Below the pieces are notes generated by a model. The model made no database searches. It was not told where the DNA came from and saw nothing but the letters and a program-made list of their open reading frames with translations. DNA of 64,000 nucleotides from Trochalopteron elliotii (lineage: Eukaryota > Chordata > Aves > Passeriformes > Leiothrichidae), in contig JANPWX010000217.1 of NCBI GenBank assembly GCA_024734555.1, positions 380,365 to 444,364 on the forward strand, written 5' to 3'. Shown piece by piece: positions 1-14,700 of this stretch; the first letter of the stretch is position 1, and every line of letters begins with the position of its first letter. A program made the position numbers and the translations under genes.

Positions 1-3000
1 CCTATTAAGGGGAAAGCACAAGCAAACATAGTTTGAGTTTATTCAGTTGAGAATTTTGATATTCTTTTTAAGGGAAGATAATTCTGTTTGCTGTGTGGTA
101 TTCTGGAATCTGAGATAAACTGTTGTGAGATGGTCAGAAAACAGATGAGATTTTCACTTCTTCTAAGGGCTACCAGTGACTCTGTTTAAGACAGAAATGC
201 AGTCTGGGGTTGGAGTAGGAACTATAGGAGCATGTATTGTAAATAGCCATGGTTGATACCTCAGTTCTTTCCTAAATAGCTCATAGGCATTGTTCTGGGG
301 TTCTTTTTGCCTTAAGCTACCAGGACCCTAGCTAGAGAAAGTGCATGCAAAAGGTAACACAGTGGAGTGAGAGGAGAAAGCCTCCAATCTTATCAAAGCT
401 GCAATAGCAGTTTATCTGTGTTCCTGTGTACTTGGTAGGCCTGGTCAGCAAATAAATACCAATTAAAGATTTGAAAATATGCACTTCATTCTAGAAATGG
501 TCTGGGCTACCAGGCTTTTTGCCTCCAATTTCCTTGTTTTGGTCATATCCTGTTTAGTTGGTGTGGTCTGTCTGTAAGATTAACTCCCCTTACTCTGGAT
601 TACTGAATTATTTATTCAGCTCCTTTTGTGTCATCATCCTCTTTCCCCCGTCACATACCCAAATGAAGACCTTTCTAATGTGGGGGGAATTCCAGTCAAT
701 TTAATTCATTGTCAGTTAATAGACTTTTAGTTACTCATCCTGGTATTGAAACAAAGGCATTCAAGCTTAGCCAAAACATCACTTCTGTCCCCCTCCCTGG
801 TCTCCATCCCAGTGGCCACACCTTGGCTTTTTCACTCCTGTGTGAACACCTGGTCATTTGCTGATACAGGGCACTGTTTTGTTCATTGCTTATCCCTGTG
901 TTTTATAACACAAGAGAATCTTCTGCCTTGGTTCTGTTGTATTTAGTAACTGCTGAGGAATTGTGGGCTGTACAGTAACAGAGCTATTCACAGCTTCAGG
1001 GCATGTTAATCTGCCTTGCAAATGCTGGTCTGAGGGCACTTACATGTGCCAGGATCTTTGGAGGAAAATAATATTCTAATATCTGTTCTGGAGGTTTTTT
1101 TCCTTTTTATAAATACAATTTACATTTTGAAGTCTTTTTCTGTCTTCCAGGTAGTAATAACTACGGCAAGAAGAATTAGTTCCTTCAATTTTATAAACCC
1201 AGATGGGGAGATAAGGTCTCTTTATAGAATTGTGCCACTTCTAGGTTGGTGTTTAGAAATGTTACATTGTAGAACAGAGCTTTAGAGCTAGTCATGCTGT
1301 GGTGACACTTTGTTTGCTGATAGGAAGGCGGGTTCATATCCTGAATCAAATCTGTATCCTCATGTGGCATTGCAGTAACTTGATTCCCCCTTGCTCTCAG
1401 CACTACACTTCACTATTATCTTTGCCTCTTGCAAACTGATTGCTGGATTTGCACAAGAGAAGTGGCTGCTCTGAAGAATGTTGTGTCAGGTGAAGAGGAT
1501 TCTGCAGTACTTTGTTTTGCTGAATTTGTGATTACTCTTCTGAGTAACAAGCCTTGGACCTTCAGTACCTGTACATGCTCTGTTGCCTCAGTTTGGATCT
1601 GTGTGTGTGCTTGTCCTGGTTTGTCTGCTGGCCCAAACCAGAAATCAATTACAATTGGTCTGGTTCTGAAGTTACTTGCAAGGAGTAGGAATTGATAAAT
1701 GTGGAGGCACTGGCTTTGCTGAAATAAGGCCAATTTCAGGATTTGCTTCATATTTCTTCAAAGATTCTGCCCTCCTGAATCAGTTGATACAAATCTTCCA
1801 AGTTTTGCACCACCCCACCCTTGCTCCACTTAGGTTTTGTAGGTACTGGGTGCATCGTTGTGCACTTGTGCCTAGTTTTGTTTTGCCCTTCTTGTAATTA
1901 ATGAGGAGGAGTAAGTGTTCCTTACCTCATCAAGGGAACCAGATTCTGACTTTGTATCACTACGGATTGAACTTTCCACTGCAGTTGTCTGAGGCTGTGA
2001 GAGCTTAAGGAGTCTTGTTCCTTTCATGGTTGGATGGAGCCTGTCTGGCAGCAGACAGTCTTGCTGTGTTAGTAGTAAGTTAATTGATGTCACTTTGACA
2101 TTTACATGTAGGAAAAGTTGAACCAACTGAAGAAGGGCCTGATTCCTAACAGGAATTAGGGATTTTAAGGACTACAGTAATGTAACACTGATTTTCTTTG
2201 CACTGTGGTTTGTGTTGTTACTTGTTTGTGTAAATGGAGATGGTGGTAGCTGCTGGTTCTCTGATGCATTCTGGGAGGGACAGAGAAGCAGTTTTGTTTG
2301 TGTTCCTAAATTGCTGAGGTGTAAATTGTCGTTTTCATCTGGTCTGGAGGCTTTTGCACAAAGGCTGACCCAGAAGAGGGTTCTGAGATCTGGTGGCTGG
2401 CTTTGGTGGCATTCTCTCCACCTGATCTGCTTCCAAAAAGGGCGGTGTGTTGCAGGGATCAGGACTCAGGAAAGCTTGTTTAAACAAGCCAGCTCTCTTC
2501 TAGGCCTTACCTGAGCTTCCTGTCTGGGCAGAGCTCTGGTGGATCCTGTTGCAACTCCATGGCTCCTTAGATCTTGAAAGATGATAGAAAGTTTTTACCC
2601 TTTCATCTGATGTTATCCTGATGCATTATTTCAATGTCTAAGTCCATTCTCCAGCAGATTTTACCCATTCAAAGGAATGATCAAACTTCCAACTCAAACA
2701 TCAGTTATTGCTGAAGATTTTGTAACTTGTAGTATCAGGTGAGTATGGTGAACATGTGTTATAGTAGTGAGGAATGTCTGTACACGAAAAAAAGAAGAAA
2801 ATTATTTAATTTCTAAATCTAAAAAAATGGAAGTTTTTGTACATTTTCTTACAAGATTGGGAGTTTCTTGTGCTTGCTAATTATAGTATGTGTAAATAAC
2901 AGATTTGTATCTCAAAATCTTTTTCCAAACTGGAGCTGATGGATCAGATTTCATGACTATCAGCAGGCTACTGGTTTTGTGTAATATTTTTCACGTCAGC

Positions 3001-3590
3001 CTTGTCAGTATTTTAAAGATAAATTTGCAGTTATAAAGCAACAAAACCAAGAAAATACTCTGTAGAAGAAATGGTTGCTCCATTTGTGCAATCTTTACAT
3101 ATATACTTCCCTACAGTTTTCAATAACATCCATTGTAGCTGTCCTCAAAGTTTTATTTGGTACATGTGTTTCTGCAAAAACTCTTAAAACTGGATTATGA
3201 CAGATGTGTTGTTTGCTTTGATTCCAGTATTCATTGCTGACAGCACACAGCATTTTTGTGTCTGTGATTGTTCTTACGTTGGCACAAGTATCACTTGAAA
3301 AATATTGCTTGTGGTAACAAAAGACTTAAATGGCTTCCAGTTTCATGATTTTCTGTGGCATTTGGGAAACAAAAGAGGAAAGCCAGTTTAATTTAATGAA
3401 TTTTCAAGAATGCAGAAAAGTTCAAAGCTTTAGACTCAGGTTCAGTGCTAAAGGTTCAAAGCTGTAAAAATATGTTGAGCTTTAATTATTCTTTTTTCAG
3501 CTTAAGAATGTTATGATGCAATTTAGTCTGTTTTTAAATCCTACTTACCTAGGAATTATGAAAAAGCTGTCCAAAGTGACTGTTAATATG

Positions 3591-3618
3591 TAGTATATAT
3601 AAATATATATATAAATTG
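3591..3618. repeat. AT dinucleotide-rich microsatellite
   Basis: A short run of alternating A and T (TATATATAAATATATATATA) in CASK intron 2. It is imperfect and short, with no sign of a larger element around it. Confidence 0.7.
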
Positions 3619-6600
3619 TATTAATTTCTCTGTGCTCTGAGGCCATTTTATTTCCTTAATTAGTTATTAATGACTGAAGATGTATGCAGCAGGATGATTT
3701 AAGCAGCCAAGTCTTAATTCTCCATGGTAAATGGAGACTGAGGTGTATTGTAGCTAATAAGAAAAAATAGGTGTAATAATACAGCTATAGTTAGAAAGCA
3801 TTTGGAGGTGCAAAACATGTACAGTGTGCTTTTATTATCTGTCAAGGTTTGTGAGCTCTACCATAGCACCAGTCCAGAACTGACCCTTTGGAGAGCGCCA
3901 GCCCCATTTTCCTGGCACTCCATTTCAGGGGATGTTCATTGGCATTTCCACAGCTTGTGTTTAGCTGGGCTAATAAATCCTCAAGAATCAGGGTCCCTGT
4001 GCCTTTGAGGTGACCTTATATGGTGCTAACTCAAGTCCATCATGGTTTATGAATCCAGTATTGACTGGCAGAGACTCTTCTGTATCATCGTGCCCTGAAG
4101 CAGCAGAATGCTGTGCATGTACTGCATTTAAGCTCATAAATTCTGCTAGGACCTGAGCTGACTTCTAATTCTGTTGCAGATGCATATACAACCTGCATAA
4201 ACAGCTCATGGGTTTGCAAATTTGAGTTTTTATGTCAAAGTCACAGGTGCATAATTCATCTCCTTTCTAGAGTGGAATGTTGCTCCCCTCCCTGCCTTGG
4301 TTTCTCATCTTCCTGCTGCAGCATTCTGGAAAAGTGAGAACAGGTTGTGCAGCCTGAGACACACTGGACAGGTTGCTTCACCAAAAGAGGTTTGTGAGGG
4401 GAGGGAGGTCAGGCTCAGAAACAGTGTTTGCTTCTTCCTTCAAGAAAGGGTGGGGAGAACACCTTGTGCAGCTCCCTGTGCTTCAGGTTATTTTCAGAAT
4501 CCCGACAAGGCTGCTTTCAGCCTGGGTCATGTGTTGTCATGTTAAGAGATAGTTTTAATTTTTGTTATGCAGACCAGAAAGGTGTTCTAAGAAATCTGTG
4601 GAAAGGGTCAGGGCCCTCTTTAACTCAGATGACTGATGTGTCACGTTTTACATTTCCATGTACCCTGTCATGTCAGCAGTATTCTTGATCCTTGACAGGC
4701 ATTTAACTTGTGAGGAAACGAAATGTGTGTTTCTTTTAACAAAAGAACTCTGCTAACAGTTCCTTACAGTGCTCTTGTAAAGCTATTTTGCAGAGAGGAT
4801 GCAGATTATTATCAGTTATTTTACTTCTGTGGACTTCTAAAACATAGTTGTGGATATAGGTTTTGATAATTTCATATGCAAGCTTATTTTTGCTCTTGCA
4901 CTTCAGAGCAAGAAAAACGGGCAGAATTTATAAAGAATTTATAAATTTGTTCTTAGTCTAATGGATCATCATTTCAGATTTGGACACCCATGAAAGAAAT
5001 CTGTACAAATTTGAGTCAAACCTTTTAGCACCTGAGAAAGGCTCATTCAGTGTGAAAGAGTTTTATATGCAAGTACTTAAACAATCTTTGTTCTGTCTAG
5101 CAGGAGGAGCAATCCATTATTCCCAGCTGGGTACTACAAGGCTTTATATATCCATGTCAGTCCCTCCAAATACCCTGTGACAGTGAAGGAAATTGTTGTG
5201 TGTAACAATGTGATTCTTGCTGTTGGCATCACATGAAAGTTCAGAGGCAGTGGGAAACTCTCTCAAACGTTAGGTAAAAAGCCATGCAGGTTACTGTTTG
5301 CAAGTCCAGTCTCCTACTTTGGTACAATTTCCAAGGTCACGGATTTTTTTTTTAGCTGATCAAACTGTTTCTAACTCAACTTTCACTAAGTATGAATTTT
5401 AGGTATTCTTTTGCTTGTCACCAGATAATAAAGAAGGGAAACAAAATATTATTTGCTTGATGCTTGGGTGAGCTTAAAGAAGAAAACTCTTCTTGTCTGT
5501 GTTGGTGAAGAGAAATTGTCCTTTAAATAACATGAGAAACGTGTGAACATTATGAAAGAAAATATTTCTCTGATGACCTGTAATTGTGCTGGGACTCAAT
5601 TAATAGGCAAAATTGTCACTGGATTGGTTCTTTATGGGGATATGTTACCTCTGTCAGCTTATTCTGTTTTACAAAGGAAAGCATAAGTGACAGTTTGTAA
5701 AGATTTGTGGTATTTTCAGCCTGTTGTAAAATCATAGACAAGTCAGGCAAGTTAAAACGTTATTATTCCTTGAGCTGTGACTTCAATGTTGCTAGAAGCA
5801 GGTTTGAGCTCAGTTGCACTGCTTATATCATTAACATCTGATTTCTGTGGAATGAAAGGAGGGGGGTGTGTTTTAAGAGCCTTGGTTTCAGAGGCTTGGA
5901 GGAGTATTGCAGCTGCACAAGCAGAAAAGGGGCAATGTTGTTCTTAAAAGCATTACAAACTTGGTGTGCAGAAGTAGGTACTTTATGGATATTTGGTAAG
6001 CAGCAGCAAGTCTAGTTAAATTTTTTTTGGTTTGTTGGTACGGAATCTTGAAAGTGCTGCTAAAAATTCATTCTGTAGTGAATTTTTTTAATGACTGAAC
6101 TAAGACATGCACGCCAGTTTTACAAAACCTGCTTTATAATGTGTCAGTTAACAAAGAAAATGAAAAAAAAAAAATCTATTGACTTTTGGTAATAATTGCA
6201 AAGAGAAGCATGTGCAGAAGTGTAACAAACCAAAATTAAATTTTCTTATATCCTGGATTATTTCTGCTTGAGAAGAATTTTCTGGTTCCTGATATTGTCC
6301 TGTCACTGCACCAGAAAACAAGTTTTGCTAAGGTAGTTGTTCTCCAGCGTTCAGACATCATTCCACAACACAATTTCCAAGCAAAACAGAATTGGCATCA
6401 TTCTTACATTTGCTGGGTACTTGTCTATTAGTCAGGGTGCACTGTAGGTGCTGTTTGTGCTGAGTTCCATGTGCTGTGAGGGGACTTGGAGAATTGAGCT
6501 GTCCCTCCCAGCAGCATTTACTGCAGCTTGTACTATTTTACCTGAGAAAAACTGTAAATTGACCTGAGCTGTTTGCCAACTAAAACACTCTCAGTCACTG

Positions 6601-9600
6601 AGCTCTGTGGCACTGTGGAGTTGGAATCATTTTTAGGTGCTGCTGTTGCTTGGTTTGTCTAGACTTGGGCAAAGGAGATGATTTTCTTTCTAGCATTAGT
6701 GTGCAGCTGGTTTTGTATTGGCTGTTCAGACCCCAGCAGTTCAAGACCAAAGAAACTTTGATCAAAGCAAACAAGTACATTTTGTCTGTATGAGAAGCAT
6801 GTTAAGCAGTCAGATTCCTGTTTGAGTGCCTTTGGGCTGTTCCTCACAGTTAGTGTTCAGCAGTAGAAGCAGTGCAGTAATGGACTATTTAACCCTTCCT
6901 CAAGTAGGAGTTACAGGCAGCTTGTCTAGACTAGCTGCATATGTTATGATGAGATTTCCTTTGTGTCTTTAAAATAACAGAGTTTTTCCTGTAAAACTCA
7001 GATTCTTTCTTGATATCAAAAAGTAAATTTGCCTGTCATTACGTTTAGGTAAAGGCTAAGTCACAGAAGAAAAGGTATTTCAAACAAAGACAGCCCAAAA
7101 ACCTTCTAATGTTAGAATGATCAGCAAGAGAAATCACTTAATTTTTCAGGATCAGCTAATATCCTCTTCTTGATAATGTTCCTTTGCCTTCAAGGGCACT
7201 TACTTGATTTAATGTCATTACATTTTAGTACATGAGTACTAAAAACTCACTTAAAGGACTGCAATGTCTATAACCTTTAGTTAACCTCATCAGCCTAAGT
7301 GAATTCTGGCCAAAAGATGTCAATGTTTGGTGTAAAAATGTTGTGCCAATCTAAGCATAACATTGGTAATAATGCATTTAGCACATTCTGAGATAATACA
7401 TTGTCTGTGTTGTCGTGGCCAGAGGCTGGAGAGAAACCCTGAACACACATATATTGATACACACCTGCAGCAAAAAGAACCCTCCAGAAACGAACAAATG
7501 TACAAAAAAAATGAAACCAAGAGCTCCACTCTGGGTGATTAACCTTTTAAAAAGGAGAAAATCTGGTGATTTAAACTGAACTACTTGCCAGTTTTAGCTT
7601 TCTAAAAGCTTTTTGCTAGACTTTATAGCAATAAACACAGACTGTGTTATAGTTTGTGAATTAAATTAAGAACTTCTGGTTTATGAAAGCAAACTAAATG
7701 TGTTCTAATTGTGTTATACAACTCTGTGTGTGCAGTGTAGTAGGATACTGGTGTGTGGCCATCAGCTCCGAAGGACTCTGGTTAGAAGTAGAGCAGAGAC
7801 TGTTCTTGCACAGAACCTGGATAAAAAGGTGCTTAGCACTGGATGTGCCTTAATTATTTCAGCGTGGCATCTTTTCTTTGTTCTTAGGCCTGAACTGTAC
7901 TGGTTGTTAGTCACATCAAGGGGTTTAGAAGTATAAAAGTGGCCAAACCAAAGCTCTCTGCAGCTGAGTCGATGCAGGCTCCGTTTGTGTTCAGCTGTGG
8001 ACTCCACGCAGATCAAAGCTGGAGCTGCGTTGCCACCTAGTGAGAAATCTGCAGGGACACGTGTCCACGTGGAACTGCACAAACAGGACACTACAGAGGG
8101 AGAGAAGAAATATCACCTGACTTGCAAGTTCGTGTCTCAATTTTAATTTGAGGTGCAGTTAAACATATGAAAACATAAAACTAAGGCAAGTTAGCATTTA
8201 GTGATAATATTGTGAAATCTGGTTTTCTGGCTTCTTTACTCTTTAGGAGAAGGACAGCAGTTGAGATTTGAGACTGTTGACATACTGTTAAATGTTTTTT
8301 GCTGCTGTAATCTGGCCATTTGTTTCTATTGCCAGGCTATCAATGCTGTTGTGCTCGGAGGTGTTTGTGCAGGTTCCCAGGACTTGCCAGAGCCAGTCTG
8401 GTGGAAAAGCAGCTCCACCAGGGAACTCCAAGGGGAGAGGGAAAAGGATTGTTTGCAGTTGAGGTAGATCAATTCCTTGATTGTGTTAATTGGTGCAGTT
8501 GCACTGGCATTGTGCCAGCATGAAGGGAAGGATGGTGCAGGAGAGGAGACAGAGCTGACCAAACAGGGAACAATTGCTGCATTTAATGGGGCTGCTACTT
8601 TAAAGTGTTAGTTTTCATTACAAGAAAGCACAATCAGTGTAACTTTATGAAATCATGGCCTTCCACTTATTTCAGTAAAGTCCACTGTGACCATACAGCT
8701 GAGAATTTTGCCAGTTCAGTGCTCCAGTCAGCATGTAGAATTCTTTTATCAAATAAACACCTTATGGCCAATTGTTTCTCTGTTTTATTTTTGTTTGTTT
8801 TCAAAAGAAATTTCACGGCATACCCTTGACAGATCTGCTGCTGCACTTCCTTCTTTTAAGGAGCTCATCGTATCACAAAGTGTTTAAAATTGTGGTTTGC
8901 AGTGTAAAAACCTGTGGTCTGTGGTACTTGGGAGGGTGTTGGGTTTCAGGCTGTTACACAGTGCTGGGAAACAGGTGGGAATGTGGGATTTAATAAATGT
9001 GGTTATCAGTAGTGAACCCACTTTCATAACTTGATTGATCACAACTTGAGAGTCAATGGCTATTTTCAGTTTCCTTTCATTAATTATTGAAAACAGTGCA
9101 ACATTAGAAGAGTTTCAGATTTTACAGCACAGGTTGCAAAATGTCTTCAGCAACAATTCCATTTCTGTTTGGAAGGCCAGCCTCATGACAGAGAGAATCC
9201 TCCTTACTCCTTTTTAAATTCATTTATGGAGTTTGTAATCCTGCTTCTGATTATTATATTCTTTCTTGAATTTGTGAAGCACTTCAGAAACTGCTATTTT
9301 GCCACAAAGACAGATTATGCATATTATCAATTTAAAAATGATAATATTCCAGAAAGTATGTCTTTTACATTCTTGTTTCCTCTTTTCCTTTTCCCCTACT
9401 TCTGAACATGCTGTTGAGTATTAATGAAGAGGACATGGAATGTAAAAAGTCTTAGATGAGAGATCTAATCTTTGTTCTTTCTTGAAAAATGCTAGATTTT
9501 TTTTAATGTGGTGGGTGCTTTGTAAAAAGTAGCTAAGAATTACCATTTAATTAAATCAAGTGGGTTTAGATTATCTGCAGTAGGCAGCTGTTAAATACTC

Positions 9601-11559
9601 TTTTGGGCATTCTTAAACATTTTTGTTAGTTCAGTTTGATTCATTTCCTAAAATACACCATCTTATTTATGAGGCATTGCATATTTACATGTCAGTAAAA
9701 ATGAGAAAGTGAATAAAAGGAGAGAGAGTTGTTTTCATGGACACAATCATCCAAACCAACTTACACTGTCTGTCAGATACTTGACTCTGGACAAGTCTGT
9801 GGTGGATGTATCAGAAGTTGAGAGAAAAGTGGGATTTTTTCACATCTAGTTCCATGTTCATCATAGCTGACAGAGTATAAATTGGGGAAGGAAAATTGCC
9901 TTTTAAGTCTCCCAGGACACTCAGCTCCAGCTAAAAAGCCATCAGCATGTTTATATTTATGTCCAAACACTGAGAAAGAATAGAGTAGCAAGTGCAAGTT
10001 ACTCAGAATTTAGTGAACATCTACAAAGTCTTAATTCCACAAAATGAAGATTTCCACAGGTTTCTTCATGGTGTTTTTATCAAGGGCCACTCACAGCTAC
10101 ATGCATTTGTTTCTTTTGGGTGCATGTTTTGGGCATGTTTGCCAAGGTACAGATGGATTATGAAATAAAGATTTGGTGGCAGTGGAGACACTTTCAGGGA
10201 AAGGTGTACTTGAGTTTTGCAACATCCTAAGCAGCTAGGCTGCTTTTCCCAGCTTTGCTTTCTTTCTCCTTCCATATTCCTTTTCTTTCTTTTAAGTCAA
10301 GTTCTGTAATTGAGGTTGCTCATGAGCCATTTTCAGTGCTCAAACTGCAAAACAGTGAGCCAGTGGAGACAAAAATAAATCTATGTTTTTCTTAACTGAT
10401 TTAGCACTGAAATGGTTTTGGTGTGTGGTGTGACAAGCTGCAGGCTGCTGGAACAGAGGGCAGGAATGTGTGTGGGATGAAGGGGGAAACAGCCAGCAGT
10501 TAAATCAGCTTGGCTACCCTGGAGCCTCAGCCACCCCAAAGTGTGTGGGAGGAGAGGCAGGAAAAGCTTTTAGTGCTTGTTGAGGCAACGAGTCATTAAC
10601 TGGTGGGATGTATCTGTATGATGAGGAGTCGCTCACACATCCCAGGAAGACAGGAAGTGCTGTTCTAATTAAGGGAAATGGGAATACTCTCTTATGGAAG
10701 AAAAAAAAAATATTTAAAAAGAACAACTCTTTGGGGCAGAAACATTGCTGTGGTTCTGTAGTACAGGAGTTTCACTGCCAATGTCAATACAGGATGTTCC
10801 CACCTCCAGCTGCTCGTTCCTGTTGCAGTGTGTTGGCTGCACTGAGAGCTTTTATGACTTCCCTGATGTATTATTAGAATAATCAAGCCTAGAAGTAATT
10901 TGCACAGAGCAGCAAGAATGGGCAAAGAGAGGAGATAGGGAAATGTTTTAAGTCAGTATTTCCCTGGAAGTTCACCTGGTTCTGGAAGTGTGACTTCAGG
11001 TATGGGGTGATTGGTTAAACTGGAATTTGGTGTTGTGCAGGATGCTCCACAGGGCTGCTACAGGATGATTTGAGGCAGAGGTGTGTAGTGTCTACAGCAG
11101 AAAGGGAATTAGATCTGGATTAAATGTAAGTGATTAAATGTTTTTGACGATGGGAGGGTGCAGGGACAGCTTTTGTGGGAAGACGCTCGGGGCTGTGGGT
11201 TCCCAGACAGCTCCAGTGGGCCAAAGCTGAACCCATCAGCCTTGTGTGTGGTGCTTCTGTGAGGATACATTGAAGGAGGGGTGGGAAACATTGGAACAAA
11301 GTGTAGGGAGTGTGGAACAAAAAGAGGAAACAGCAAGGTCGGGGAAGGAGGAGATTCACCATGGCAGAGCAGATGGAGGACCCTGCAGTGTGCTGAGCAT
11401 GGCCCTCACCCGTGCACCCCTCACAGCTGGAGAGGAGCTAAGCCCAGGAAAGTGGGGAGGAAATTTCTTGGTTTCAGGTTTATCTTCTTTCTTCCTTCTA
11501 CCCAAATCAGTAAGTACTTGTTTTAATTGGCAAAAATAAGTTAATTTCGTCAAGGCTGT

Positions 11560-11715
11560 TTGGCTGAAAACAGTAGCTGATTAACAATCTTCTTGTCTTT
11601 ATCTCAACCCGTGAGGTTTTTTGTTCTTATTACTTGTATTTTCTACCTCTGTTCAGCTGAGTGGGAGCCTGAGTGGGAGTTCAACATCTAGCAAAGGCTA
11701 ATAATCCATAGGACA
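11560..11715 (+). mobile_element. ERVL-type LTR remnant (3' part, degraded)
   Basis: The segment CTTTATCTCAACCCGTGAGG near 11597 matches the wording of the R/U5 region of avian ERVL-type LTRs, read in + orientation. After a T-rich stretch comes AGTGGGAGCCTGAGTGGGAG, then a tail ending in GGACA, where these LTRs normally end. The 5' half of the LTR is not recognisable. The identification is from memory of avian LTR sequences, and both borders are approximate. Confidence 0.5.
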
Positions 11716-14700
11716 AAACCCAGTGTGTGTGTGTAGGGTGAAATAGCTAGGGCTGGGATCTCAGTGTCTCCCTTGTCCATGCTTCAGGTGGTGCATCAGG
11801 CACATTTCCAAGGCACACAATCCAGTTTAGCTGTTTCTGGAAGAATTTCCATTTGGGTGGTCAGGAACTTCTCCACAATGCTCACCAAAGGATGGCTGGT
11901 GAGAATGACATAAGCAAGTGAACAAAGCATATTGATTTCCCTCTAAAACTTAGTACTACCACATCTCTTTAAATTATATATAATCATATCTTGCTGTACA
12001 AAATATATAGAAGCATTTTAAGCATGAAGCTTGCTGGTGCAGATACTTCCTTTCAAAATACTGTCATACCCAAACTGTGGCTGGAAAACTAATCCTTTAG
12101 GGGACTGAAAACCTATAAAATCAGAATGGTGTTTGTATAAAAATGACATGTGCCTTCCATCTTGCTAAGAAACTTGGAGCTGTCTGTCCCAAAAAAAGAT
12201 GGGGCTGCTACAGTCTGTGCATGTCACTTTTAAAATAATGAAATGGTGCTATTATGTAGGCTGCTAGAAATCATCTAATTCTTCCATGAACATACTTTGA
12301 AAATACATTCAGTATATTTGAGATGTTTTAAAACTTTGGATATCAGATTTTGAAAGGAAATTGTTTGCCAGAATTGTCAGAGATGTGTAGGATATTCGGT
12401 TGTTAATTCCCATGGGAATTTTAAGTGATGCTCATGTTTTATGTTTTCTATCAAAAGCTGATATATCTTTCTGTGCAATTATATGAGCAGTTATCTTTTT
12501 TAGTGCTTCCAGCAATTTAGTTTCAGTGTTACTATCCACACATGGGGCTGCATTTTCTCTGTGTGGTGATTATGGTTGGGAAGTGCCTTTTCTATCTTAA
12601 AACTTTTCTTCTTTGTTACCAAAGTCTGAACTTTTCTGCCATTTTAACAACTTCAGTGCCTCTCTAAATAATTAGCCAGGTCTAAAATGGAAACTTTAAC
12701 ATGTCTCCAGTTACTAAAAAATACCTCAAAGTTTTGTAAACAGACTGAAATTCTGGAACATTTATTGGTAACAGTTGTGTAAAAGGATAGCTTGTAAATG
12801 CTTTTTAAAATTATGATATAAAGTATGGGCCTGTGTGCTAAACAAGTTAAATGGAACACCAGGTCTTTTTCCCTATTCCTGGTTGTGTGACAACACCTTT
12901 CATGCAGCTGGCAGAGAAATTTCTAAAGCTTGTGCTTTTAAAACTTGCAGTTCCATTTATTATCACTGTTGTCAATTATGTTTAATTTTGAAAAAAGTGC
13001 TGACAAGGAAGGCCTAAAGAATGAACCAGAAAGTAATTTCTTCAGCCATATCAAGAAGAGAAAAATGAATAGATGAAGGATTCAGAAGGGATTCAAATGA
13101 AGTTAAATAGTCCAGCCAGTAAAAGATGACAGTTTGGTTTAGATTCCAAGACCTTGTCTTGCCTAAGGGTATGTTCTTTCAGCTAAATTTTGTTTACTAG
13201 TGAAGGAGACTGCTGGAAATACGGGACACATGACCATTAGTAAATGACATATCACCTCTTGCTGCTAAAACCAACTTACTCCATTGGCAGATTCTAGAGT
13301 TGTCCTGAATCTTTTGTAGGTGTTTGGAATATGAAAGGCTAATTTGAATAAGGGATGTGTGTCTGGGACCTTTTTTGCTACACAACATGGCTCAAATACT
13401 CAACAGAGGTTTAGAAAACTTTACAGGAGGTAGAAATAGTTAATGCAGTGTTGTATTCAGAATGATGCCACAGATAATATTGTGGCTCACAAGATAATAA
13501 TGAGATTTTTTCTTAGGAAATCCTCAATCATCTGGTGCAACCAAACATCTACTTGGGTTTGTGTTGCATTCAGAACTGGAACCATGTCTGTGGGTACTTG
13601 TGATTCTCTTTACCTCTTGAACCTGCAGAGGTAAAATTTAATTCAGTCTGGAAAAAACATTTGATAAAGGCTTGAGTAGATGCTGATGTCATTTTTTGAA
13701 GTGAAAACAGTGAAACATATGTGTCATCTCTGCCTTTTCTCCTCCTCCCCTTTCCTTTTTACTGGTCTTAAATGACTTATTTTGACCTTTGGGTCATGGT
13801 CCAAATGTACTTCAGAATCCATCATCTCTTTCCTGCCCTGTGGCTTTGTTGAATCAGTGTGGTGTGTACTTGTCTGTCTCTTTATACCTCGTTTTCTTTT
13901 TCTTAATAGGCCTACTGTTGCACAAGTCCCTGCTGTGTTTAAAATAGGACTTTGTTCTGCTCTTAGCCCCAAGACCCCTTAGTCATAAAAAGCCTTGTTC
14001 TGTAACTTCTGTTCATTTGTTTTCCTGTTTGGAGATTTTATTTTCCACTTTGTTTCTCCTTCCTCTTGTGCTGGTGCTCAGTCTGTGAGCAATTGTTGCA
14101 CTCATCTAATATTACACAGAGGAATGAGGGAAATGGCAGCATATACTTTCTTCCTTTCAGTTCTAATTCCTTTGAAATAAAGGAAAATAACACAAAGTAT
14201 TAATAAAGGGAGCAGCCAAAATAAACTATTTTGAACACAATTTTTGCCTGTAAATAAAGCAGAACTTTCCTGTAATTTCCTATCGGATATTTTCACTTGG
14301 CTTTCCATCTGAACTAGGTATTGGATACCATGGTGAAGTGTGGTGGTATTAAAGTTGTTGTAAAGTAAGAGACAAAGTAAAAGCCTATTTCCTGAAGATC
14401 ATAGTCATTCACAGAATCACAGTTTTTCATTCTCTTACACTGCTCCTCAGTGTGCTCATTTCTGCTCCTATTTAGGAAGGACTGGATGTGTACTGGAGCG
14501 GACCTCTCTGCCTAGAAAAGGGGTGGGAACCATTTAGTGTCAAATCATTTCCTATTATGATGGAGGGGAAAGTTACAGTGTGGCTTTAGTAGTTTATTCT
14601 GCATTAAGGTGGTGTAAGAACTGACAATGTGAGTATTTTCCATAGTGAAAGACATACTGCTGTTTTCTGAGGTTGTAGAATTTCATTTATGTAAATAGAT

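Noticed and set aside
14407..14425. CR1-like start 'cacagaatcacag'
   Set aside because: The match stops after a dozen bases; the following sequence is not CR1.
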